NCBI GenBank assembly: GCA_029821455.1 | Contig: JALGTI010000188.1 | Coordinates: 1-6,529, forward strand | DNA from: Candidatus Zipacnadia bacterium | Lineage (GTDB): Bacteria > Armatimonadota > Zipacnadia > Zipacnadales > Zipacnadaceae | Length of the DNA: 6,529 bases | Direction of reading: 5' to 3' | Shown here: in pieces, positions 1 through 5,171 of the stretch | Layout: each line of letters opens with the position of its first letter | How positions within the stretch are numbered: position 1 is the first letter of the stretch | Notes under the pieces: generated by a model | Seen by the model: the letters and a program-made list of their open reading frames with translations, nothing else | Databases searched by the model: none | What the model was told of the DNA's origin: nothing | Made by a program: the position numbers and the translations under genes

Positions 1-647
1 GTCAATCCATCATACTCATTGTGCTTGGCGCGCAGGCCATCTGTAGTCAGCCAGCTTCCTGACACGGCAAACCCCGCGTCACCTTCACCACTGCCAACGC
101 TGAAGCTGCCGCGCAGCGTCCCATAGTTCCCGCCGCCAAAGCTGATGCGGTCAGGCGTCTCGGAGGCGGGCTTAGTGAAGATAGAGACAACACCGGCCAT
201 CGCGTCCGCGCCGTACAGCGTCCCAAATGGGCCCTTGACAATCTCAACGCGCTCAACCTGGTCAACAGTCAAGTGCGCCAGGTCAGTACCACCGGACATC
301 GGGTCATTGATCCTGACTCCATCAACCAGCACCAGGGTCTGGTTATTGTTACCGCCTCGGGTCAGGATGCTGGTTACACCCCCAGGCGAGCCGCTCTGAA
401 CGACGCTCAAACCTGTGATGGGCTTGAGCACCTCAAGCACACTCGTGGCCTGAGATGCCTCTATCTTCTTAGAATCCACCACCTCGACGGTTGCTGCCAC
501 ATCGGTGGCCTTCTCATCGGTGCGCGTGGCACTGAAGACCACCTCCACCTCGACCGAGGGTTCATCTTCATCGGCCACAGCGATCACTGTCGACGCCAGC
601 AATAGCACCGCCGCAACTGCTATAACTGTCCTTCTGAACCACATCAT
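1..647 (-). CDS. btuB: TonB-dependent outer-membrane receptor, probable vitamin B12 transporter BtuB (3' end outside window)
   Basis: Outer-membrane gated channel that binds a substrate outside and admits it with energy from TonB. The 215 visible residues hold a signal peptide (basic MMWFRR, hydrophobic core to about residue 24), then a TonB-box-like stretch VEVVFSATRTDEK (34-46). The plug domain follows: LEVLKPITGLSV (71-82), TRGGNNNQTLVLVDGVRINDP (about 96-116) and VERVEIVKGPFGTLYG (131-146) leading into AGVVSIFTK (151-159). The barrel begins near residue 168. The family length is roughly 600 residues, so about two thirds lie beyond the left edge. The start is ATG 647, with AAGGAGGG (664-657) 9 nt upstream; a second ATG at 644 is possible. 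B12 specificity is inferred from the cobalamin riboswitch directly upstream and the plug motifs. Other corrinoids, or cobalt-related substrates, remain possible. Confidence 0.9.
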   Translation of the reverse strand, partial: MMWFRRTVIAVAAVLLLASTVIAVADEDEPSVEVEVVFSATRTDEKATDVAATVEVVDSKKIEASQATSVLEVLKPITGLSVVQSGSPGGVTSILTRGGNNNQTLVLVDGVRINDPMSGGTDLAHLTVDQVERVEIVKGPFGTLYGADAMAGVVSIFTKPASETPDRISFGGGNYGTLRGSFSVGSGEGDAGFAVSGSWLTTDGLRAKHNEYDGL

Positions 648-663
648 CGTAACAATCCCTCCT

Positions 664-677
664 TGCCCCTTAGGGCA
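664..677 (-). promoter_or_regulatory. small hairpin touching the btuB ribosome binding site
   Basis: TGCCC (677-673) and GGGCA (668-664) can form a 5-bp stem with a TAAG loop. Its 3' foot shares the first base of the btuB Shine-Dalgarno sequence AAGGAGGG. It could modestly affect translation start, or be chance. It is too short to call with assurance. Confidence 0.3.
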
Positions 678-696
678 GATTTTGTGTTGACTGCCA

Positions 697-726
697 ACAA
701 CAAAAGAAGCCGCACAAGCGGCGGCT
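697..726 (-). terminator. intrinsic terminator between riboswitch 1 and btuB
   Basis: AGCCGC (726-721) pairs perfectly with GCGGCT (713-708) around a 7-nt loop, followed by the T-rich run TTCTTTTGTT. It sits after the cobalamin aptamer and before the btuB ribosome binding site, as expected for a transcription-terminating riboswitch. Part of its 5' arm, CCGCC (724-720), is complementary to GGCGG (760-756) in the hairpin after the aptamer, a possible antiterminator pairing of 5 bp. The U-tract is interrupted, so termination may be leaky. Confidence 0.75.
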
Positions 727-751
727 CCCTGGCATTCGATAGCCGAGGCAT

Positions 752-938
752 CCTTCCGCCCTCGAGAAGGTGTAACCACATTTCATATATGGGCGGCGCG
801 GTCTCCTGGCTTCCGGGTCGTCCTACTTGCCACGCCTTCCCGAGGCGATTAGCCTCAGTGGCCTGCTATGGCGTTCGTCACCGGTCACAGTTGCGGGGCA
901 GCGACGGATTCCCACCGTCTTCCCGCTATCTTCCGCCC
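752..938 (-). promoter_or_regulatory. cobalamin riboswitch 1 (btuB leader)
   Basis: AdoCbl/B12-sensing leader RNA. Reading the - strand, the conserved parts appear in order. P1 5' arm GGGCGG (938-933) pairs with CCGCCC (796-791). P4 hairpin is GACGG/CCGTC with the TGGGAAT loop. The core GCTGCCCCGCAACTGT (903-888) follows, then GCCACTG ... GGGAAGGC. The B12 box GAAGCCAGGAGACC ends near 800. A post-aptamer hairpin CCTTC/GAAGG (770-766 and 756-752) with loop TCGAGGGCG fits the P13 element, whose loop docks onto L5 in this riboswitch family. By family precedent, bound cobalamin should switch btuB off. The RNA starts 9 nt after the tonB stop, leaving no room for its own promoter outside tonB. Confidence 0.96.
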
Positions 939-947
939 GATTGTCAA

Positions 948-2072
948 CTAATCAAGCCTAAAGACCACCTTAGCGGTGACCTTGATGCTCTTGTTCACGC
1001 CCTTTGGAAACGGCAGGAACGGCACCGCACGCCGCACTGCCCGCAGCGCCGCTGTGTCCAGCAGCCGATGCCCCGAGGATAGAATCACCCTCACATCCGT
1101 TGGCCTGCCAGCCGGGGATACACGGAAGCTGACCTTCACTGTCCCCTCTATTCCCCGCTGCCGCGCCTCAGAGGGGTAGCGCTTCGCCCCGGCGATCCGG
1201 CGCTGAACCATTGCACTGAACGCAGACAGGTCAGCCTTCGACAGTTTGGGCGCAGGCTCTGGCTTGATCTGTCGCTTGGGTTCGGGACCGGGCTCGTCGG
1301 GTGGCTGAGGCCCTGATGGGGCGCTCTCCTTCGGTGTTGCCGGGCCCGCCTGCTTAGATCCGGTAGACGCCCCTCCCCCACTCGCAGCACCCCCTCCCGC
1401 GAATCCACCACGCCCTGCCCCACGAGCAGCCGGCACTACCGTGTCCTTCCCCGGCGCGGACTTGCCCATGCTGACACCACTGCCCGATCCACCCACTCCC
1501 AGGCCTGAGCCAGACCCGCCAACGCCAATCCCACGACCGCCGCCGGCAGGTGGTATGGCCACAGAAAAACCTCCGGCAGAACCCATTGCCCTAGCCAATA
1601 TTTGCGACCCGCCACCCGCTGCAGGCTCCCCATTATCTGCTCCTGGACCCGTTATCCAACGTCCCGGTGCTTGCCGAATCGGACTAGGCTCTATCTCTTG
1701 CATCGGCTTGCCAACCGATGGCCAGCCCTCTACGGTCTGTGGCTCGAGATTCTCTGACTGTGCTGCTGCTGGCTCCCGGACATGCTTGATTGGCTTTCGC
1801 TCTGCAGCAGCCGGCTGCTCTCTCTCCTTGGAAACCGGCCGCGGCCGCTTTATGGTTGTGCGTGCGGGGTTGCCTTCCGCAGGCGGGGTGGCCCTGGCTG
1901 CCTTCACTTGGCCTGCCACGATCACTCGCATGGGCTGCGCGTTGGCCCTGCCATATACACGTGGGGAGATCGCGCCGCTCGCTGCCACGACAACAACCGC
2001 GTGCAGCAGCACCGAGAGCGCCACCCAGACGGGCATCAGAGCGTCAAATGGTGTCCTGCCGGCTCTGTTCAT
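948..2072 (-). CDS. tonB: TonB energy-transducing protein
   Basis: Periplasm-spanning protein that carries proton-motive-force energy from ExbB-ExbD to the outer-membrane receptor. It has 374 residues, longer than E. coli TonB (239). An N-terminal membrane anchor (about 14-33) carries S20-xxx-H24, matching the SxxxH motif through which TonB contacts ExbB. A Pro/Lys/Glu-rich stretch (about 57-135) precedes a glycine-rich region (151-236) with tandem GVGGSGSG at 183-190 and 192-199, then another Pro-rich segment (243-278). The C-terminal TonB fold (about 279-374) shows RYPSEARQRGIEGTVKVSF, GRPTDVRVILSSGH and LDTAALRAVRRA. ATG 2072 overlaps the exbD stop as ATGA, with GGAGG (2087-2083) 10 nt upstream. 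The final gene before riboswitch 1, it probably serves mainly the neighbouring B12 receptor. Confidence 0.95.
   Translation of the reverse strand: MNRAGRTPFDALMPVWVALSVLLHAVVVVAASGAISPRVYGRANAQPMRVIVAGQVKAARATPPAEGNPARTTIKRPRPVSKEREQPAAAERKPIKHVREPAAAQSENLEPQTVEGWPSVGKPMQEIEPSPIRQAPGRWITGPGADNGEPAAGGGSQILARAMGSAGGFSVAIPPAGGGRGIGVGGSGSGLGVGGSGSGVSMGKSAPGKDTVVPAARGAGRGGFAGGGAASGGGASTGSKQAGPATPKESAPSGPQPPDEPGPEPKRQIKPEPAPKLSKADLSAFSAMVQRRIAGAKRYPSEARQRGIEGTVKVSFRVSPAGRPTDVRVILSSGHRLLDTAALRAVRRAVPFLPFPKGVNKSIKVTAKVVFRLD
1476..1526 (-). repeat. tandem GVGGSGSG coding repeat in TonB
   Basis: Two copies of GVGGSGSG, separated by one leucine, lie within the glycine-rich part of TonB (residues 183-199). 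The stretch is low-complexity coding sequence and is likely to vary in copy number by slippage. It makes the linker flexible rather than the rigid Pro-Lys rod seen in E. coli TonB. Confidence 0.6.
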
Positions 2073-2488
2073 CGCCCCTCTGCCTCCGGTATCTCAGCCG
2101 CCAGCGCCAGGTATTCAACTCCCGCCAAGCGCACTGCATCCAGCACCGCGACGACCTTCTCATAGGGCACCTTGCGGTCGGCACTGACCACTACTATCAG
2201 TTCCGGGTTAGCTTCCGCCTCGTCCTCTAACAGCCCGGGAAGCTCCTGAGGCCTGACGGGTCGTGAGTTTAGATACACCTGGCCCGTAGCGGTGATGAAG
2301 ACAACTGCCTGGAGCTGATCCTGCGCCACGGCCGTGCTTGCTTCTGGTAATTCGATGCTCATTGCCGTGCCGGTGGCGATGAAGTTGGCGGTAATCATAA
2401 AGATGATGAGCAATACCAGGCACACATCGGTGAACGGCACAATGTTTATCTCGGAGAACAGTTCATCGCTCCGGTGCCTACGTTTCAT
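2069..2488 (-). CDS. exbD: ExbD biopolymer transport protein
   Basis: Inner-membrane stator partner of ExbB that couples proton flow to TonB. At 139 residues it is close to E. coli ExbD (141). A short cytoplasmic N-terminus (RRHRSDELFSEINIVPFTD) leads into a single membrane helix VCLVLLIIFMITANF (22-36). Asp21, at the start of the helix, matches the essential proton-carrying Asp25 of E. coli ExbD. The remaining roughly 100 residues form the periplasmic domain, with LIVVVSADRKVPYEKVVAVL and a following GV typical of the ExbD/TolR fold. Its ATG overlaps the exbB stop and its stop overlaps the tonB start, both as ATGA, so the three are translationally coupled. GAGGTGG (2502-2496) lies 7 nt before the start. 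TolR is the alternative name, but the tonB and btuB neighbours favour ExbD. Confidence 0.95.
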   Translation of the reverse strand: MKRRHRSDELFSEINIVPFTDVCLVLLIIFMITANFIATGTAMSIELPEASTAVAQDQLQAVVFITATGQVYLNSRPVRPQELPGLLEDEAEANPELIVVVSADRKVPYEKVVAVLDAVRLAGVEYLALAAEIPEAEGR

Positions 2489-3048
2489 TGGGAAGCCACC
2501 TCGCTGCTCTTTGCGCTATCAAGATAGATAAGCTCCAGGACATCCAGCAACTGCCGCATCCGCGTGCGGAAGATGTTGTAGCACAGGACTGCGAGTACCG
2601 CCACGCCTAGCCCCGCAGCGGTGCAGATGAGCGCCTCGGCGATGCCAGCGCCGACCACGTCAATTCCGGCGCCGCGCTTGACGGATATCGCCTCGAACGA
2701 GCGCATAATCCCTATCACGGTGCCGAATAGCCCGATAAACGGTGCTAGAGCACCAATGGTAGCCAGTACCACTAGACGCGCTTGCAGGAATGCGCTGGCG
2801 CGTAGGATATTGCCCTCGTGGGTGCGTTGGGCGGCAGCCGACTCCGAGGGCAAAGGAAGCTTGACCATGCTGCTAAACCATGGTGCAACTCCCGCGCCAG
2901 TCTGTCCCGCCGACAACTGCCGAGCAAACTGGTAGAACACATACCAGCGCTCACAGACCACGGCCAATACAGCCACTGAACAGGCCAGCAGCACCACCAT
3001 CGTGAAGCCACCGCGCTCAATTATCAACATTGCATTTGATAGCCACAT
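2485..3048 (-). CDS. exbB: ExbB proton-channel protein (MotA/TolQ/ExbB family)
   Basis: Inner-membrane pentameric channel subunit that, with ExbD, powers TonB. It has 187 residues, shorter than E. coli ExbB (244), mostly through a shorter cytoplasmic section. Membrane helices lie at about 16-35, 92-116 and 135-159. The family signature is clear in LATIGALAPFIGLFGTVIGI (95-114) and GIAEALICTAAGLGVAVLAV (135-154), with polar T110 and T143 inside helices 2 and 3 as in known ExbB channels. Start ATG 3048 has no convincing Shine-Dalgarno sequence. The only other early ATG (3030) has none either, and starting there would cut the N-terminus just before the first helix. It is the first gene of the exbB-exbD-tonB set, directly after riboswitch 2 and its terminator, so B12 should repress it. 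Confidence 0.94.
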   Translation of the reverse strand: MWLSNAMLIIERGGFTMVVLLACSVAVLAVVCERWYVFYQFARQLSAGQTGAGVAPWFSSMVKLPLPSESAAAQRTHEGNILRASAFLQARLVVLATIGALAPFIGLFGTVIGIMRSFEAISVKRGAGIDVVGAGIAEALICTAAGLGVAVLAVLCYNIFRTRMRQLLDVLELIYLDSAKSSEVASQ

Positions 3049-3073
3049 AGGATTTGCGCCTGAGCCTGAAATG

Positions 3074-3100
3074 AAAAAAGACTACCCTACGAGGGCAGTC
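3074..3100 (-). terminator. intrinsic terminator between riboswitch 2 and exbB
   Basis: GACTGCCCT (3100-3092) pairs with AGGGTAGTC (3088-3080) in a 9-bp stem (one G-U) with a 3-nt loop, followed by six T residues (3079-3074). It lies after the aptamer and 26 nt before exbB. The 5' arm plus loop, CTGCCCTCG (3098-3090), is complementary to CGAGGGCGG (3132-3124) in the post-aptamer hairpin, giving a 9-bp antiterminator that would exclude the terminator. Confidence 0.9.
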
Positions 3101-3120
3101 CCTTGATATTTATCGGCCGT

Positions 3121-3312
3121 CTCCCGCCCTCGAGGAGTTACCGTACGGTCTTGTGGGCGGTTCCGTCTCCTGGCTCCCGGTTCACCCTACTCGCCGCGCC
3201 TTCCCGAGGTTGCCCTCAGTGGCTGTTGCAGCTTTCGTCACCGGTTACAGTTGCGGGGCAGCGCCGGATTCTCACCGGCTTCCGGAGGCGGAGGACATCC
3301 GCCTACCACCCA
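3121..3312 (-). promoter_or_regulatory. cobalamin riboswitch 2 (exbB-exbD-tonB leader)
   Basis: Second B12-sensing leader RNA. On the - strand: P1 TGGGTGG (3312-3306) with CCGCCCA (3160-3154); P4 hairpin GCCGG/CCGGC with loop TGAGAAT; core GCTGCCCCGCAACTGTAA; GCCACTG ... GGGAAGGC; then the B12 box GAGCCAGGAGAC near 3165-3176. After a short joining segment holding the palindrome ACCGTACGGT (3149-3140) comes a P13-like hairpin CTCC/GGAG (3137-3134 and 3124-3121). Its loop TCGAGGGCG is identical to that of riboswitch 1, while the stem differs by compensating changes. Bound cobalamin should promote the terminator at 3074-3100 and turn the motor genes off. Confidence 0.96.
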
Positions 3313-3329
3313 CTCAAGTTGTCAGTTAC

Positions 3330-3358
3330 ACTATAGCACCTCACCCGCTGGCCGTCAA
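3330..3358 (-). promoter_or_regulatory. sigma70-type promoter for the riboswitch 2-exbB-exbD-tonB transcript
   Basis: A -35 box TTGACG (3358-3353) and a -10 box TATAGT (3335-3330) are separated by exactly 17 nt, close to consensus. Transcription would begin near 3322-3324, about 10 nt before the P1 5' arm of the riboswitch, as expected for an aptamer-led transcript. Confidence 0.8.
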
Positions 3359-3466
3359 GGCCAATTTCATTGGGGCTGCAAGTTGGCGACAGCCCGGACC
3401 TGTTCTCCCAGAGTGTATCCACCCCTATAGCTTGTGCGCGTTTCTATTGGACTAATCAACTATAAC
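3359..3466. other. spacer between parB and the B12 operon promoter
   Basis: No gene and no convincing parB terminator is visible in this 108-nt spacer. It holds one small inverted repeat, CCAAT-TTC-ATTGG (3361-3373), directly upstream of the -35 box. It has no T-run, so it is more likely a chance hairpin or a protein site than a terminator. parB transcripts may therefore read into the riboswitch 2 leader, where the attenuator would still act. Confidence 0.4.
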
Positions 3467-4360
3467 CTAGGGTGTTCCCTTCAACAGACCGTCCCCGGGT
3501 GCAAGCATGTCTAACAACCTGTCCAATTCCTCATCATCATGGTAGTTAATAGCGATGGTGCCACCGCCCCTGGCCCGCGTTTTGATCTTCACTTTGGTGG
3601 CCAGAGCCATTTGCAGCCTCTCCTCGGCCGCCGCCAGATTGGGCTCTATGGTGGCAGGTCTAGATGGCTGGGCAGGCGCAGCTTCCGGCTTGGCCAGCTT
3701 TTTTGCTATCCTGCGGACCAGTTCTTCGGTCTCCCTCACGGTCAAGCCCTTGCGCTCCACCTCCACCCAGGCCTCTGTCAGGGCCTCTGGTGAGGCCAGC
3801 AGCGCCAGCAGTGCGCGGCCGTGCCCCTCGCTGATAATCGCGCCTTGGATGCTATCCTGGATGTCCTGTGGTAGTTCCAGTAAGCGCAACGTATTGGCAA
3901 TTGTGGGGCGGCTCTTGCCAATGAACTCAGCTACCTGTTCCTGAGTGAGGTCAAAGTCATTTATGAGCTGTCGGTAGGCGTGAGCAGCCTCGATGCCAGT
4001 GAGATCCTCGCGCTGCAGGTTCTCAATCAGAGCAATCTGCAGAGAATCTCTATCGCTGACATCCTGGACGATGCACGGTACTGCTGAGAGAGCGGCTTCC
4101 TGGCAGGCTCGCCAGCGTCTCTCCCCAGTCACAATCTCATAACGATCCCCTACCCGCCTGACACATATCGGCTGCAGCACACCACGCATCTTTACGGACT
4201 GGACAAGCTCCTGCAGGCCTTCATCTGACATTTGCCGCCTGGGTTGGTAGCGATTCGGATAGATGTCCCCTACGGGAATGTCAACGATTGCCCGCCCCTG
4301 CACCGTCGTATCCCCTGCGATCAGTTCGCTCAATCCACGGCCCAGACTACGTCTACGCAT
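3467..4360 (-). CDS. parB: ParB chromosome-partitioning protein (Spo0J type, CTP-dependent parS clamp)
   Basis: Binds parS near the origin, loads as a CTP-dependent sliding clamp and stimulates ParA. It has 297 residues, usual for chromosomal ParB. An N-terminal ParA-stimulating basic segment MRRRSLGRGLSELI is followed by VGDIYPNRYQPRR (30-42), the CTP-binding motifs GERRWRA (79-85) and ENLQREDL (113-120), and a helix-turn-helix (about 138-160, LTQEQVAEFIGKSRPTIANT). SEGHGRALL (177-185) follows, and the C-terminal dimer domain is IAINYHDDEELDRLLDML (269-286). Start ATG 4360 is chosen over an upstream extension because AGGGAGGTG (4376-4368) lies 7 nt before it and the protein then begins with the family motif. 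It overlaps the parA stop by 8 bp, implying coupled translation. Its targets are the two parS sites upstream of rsmG. Confidence 0.97.
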   Translation of the reverse strand: MRRRSLGRGLSELIAGDTTVQGRAIVDIPVGDIYPNRYQPRRQMSDEGLQELVQSVKMRGVLQPICVRRVGDRYEIVTGERRWRACQEAALSAVPCIVQDVSDRDSLQIALIENLQREDLTGIEAAHAYRQLINDFDLTQEQVAEFIGKSRPTIANTLRLLELPQDIQDSIQGAIISEGHGRALLALLASPEALTEAWVEVERKGLTVRETEELVRRIAKKLAKPEAAPAQPSRPATIEPNLAAAEERLQMALATKVKIKTRARGGGTIAINYHDDEELDRLLDMLAPGDGLLKGTP

Positions 4361-5135
4361 CTGCAAACACCTCCCTGTATAGGTCCCAGTACTTCTTCGC
4401 TCCCCTGGACGATGGTTGATAGAGGACGGCCGGCAGCCCGTGACTGGGCGCCTCGGCCAGCCTGACATTTCTCGGTATGATGGTATCAAACACCCGGCCT
4501 CTGAACTTGCTCCGTACCTCCTGCACTACTTCCTCGGAGAGTCTCGTCCGAGAGTCGTACATTGTGAGTATGAGACCACCAACGCGCAATCCGGGATGGA
4601 TCTGCCCCTGCACTAGCTGTACGACCTCCAACAGCTGAGAAAGCCCCTCCAATGCATAATACTCGCATTGCATTGGTATCAGGACGCACTGAGCTGCAGC
4701 CAGACTGTTGATGGTCATCAGCCCCAATGATGGAGCTGTGTCAATGATTATCGCGTCGTACTGGCTATCAGCACGCTCTAGAGCCTGGCGGAGCTTTGTC
4801 TCGCGTGCGATTGCGGCAGCTAGCGTGATGTCGGCAGCGGCCAAGTTAATAGTGGACGGCAAGATCCATAAGTTCTCAATCGCACTAGGCACTACTACCT
4901 CCGCCAGTCGGTCCGCTATGGGTAGACCCTCCCACTCGTCATCCAGAAAGATGTCATAGATGCACCTTTCGAGGTTGCGCCGGTCAATACCTACGCCACT
5001 GGTCGCATTGCCCTGCGGGTCACTGTCCACCAGCAGCACCTTCATGCCATCAAGCGCCGCACAGGCTGCAATGTTGATGCAGCATGTCGTCTTGCCCACT
5101 CCACCTTTCTGATTCACCACAACCCAACTGCGCAA
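4353..5135 (-). CDS. parA: ParA chromosome-partitioning ATPase (Soj type)
   Basis: Walker-type ATPase that binds DNA non-specifically as an ATP dimer and, with ParB-parS, separates replicated origins. It has 260 residues with the short N-terminus of chromosomal Soj proteins and no N-terminal DNA-binding extension. The deviant Walker A motif KGGVGKTT (10-17) includes signature Lys10; VLLVDSDPQGNATSG (33-47) is switch I/A'; IIIDTAPSLG (129-138) is Walker B with Asp132. The start is judged to be TTG 5135, because AGGGAGGTG (5150-5142) lies 6 nt upstream and exactly matches the parB ribosome site. A GTG at 5144 is in frame but falls inside that site. It follows rsmG by 36 nt with no visible terminator, so rsmG-parA-parB is probably one operon. 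Confidence 0.97.
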   Translation of the reverse strand: MRSWVVVNQKGGVGKTTCCINIAACAALDGMKVLLVDSDPQGNATSGVGIDRRNLERCIYDIFLDDEWEGLPIADRLAEVVVPSAIENLWILPSTINLAAADITLAAAIARETKLRQALERADSQYDAIIIDTAPSLGLMTINSLAAAQCVLIPMQCEYYALEGLSQLLEVVQLVQGQIHPGLRVGGLILTMYDSRTRLSEEVVQEVRSKFRGRVFDTIIPRNVRLAEAPSHGLPAVLYQPSSRGAKKYWDLYREVFADA

Positions 5136-5171
5136 TAACTGCACCTCCCTGCTCTGCGCTTGACACTCCGC

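Noticed and set aside
697..947. Direct-repeat element: GGGCGGAAG occurs at both ends of riboswitch 1 (938-930 and 761-753)
   Set aside because: The two copies are explained by RNA roles, the P1 5' arm and the post-aptamer hairpin, and are not evidence for a mobile element or an attachment site.
663..1082. + strand open frame across the riboswitch 1 region
   Set aside because: It runs antisense over a confident cobalamin riboswitch and the end of tonB, and has no recognisable motifs.
1651..1659. TTATCCAAC, resembling a DnaA box (TTATCCACA)
   Set aside because: It is a single imperfect match inside the tonB coding sequence with no cluster and no AT-rich unwinding region. No replication origin is visible in the window itself.
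1441..2187. 248-codon + strand open frame rich in Pro and Ala
   Set aside because: It lies antisense to tonB, and its composition is the mirror of the Gly/Pro-rich TonB linker. The tonB frame has clear domains, and this one has none.
3103..3455. + strand open frames across the riboswitch 2 region
   Set aside because: They cover the antisense of a well-defined aptamer and promoter. The apparent protein similarity to the frame over riboswitch 1 comes only from conserved RNA elements.
4361..4489. 43-codon upstream extension of parB
   Set aside because: It overlaps parA in another frame, and the extra residues are unlike ParB. The ATG at 4360 has a strong ribosome site and begins with the family's N-terminal motif.
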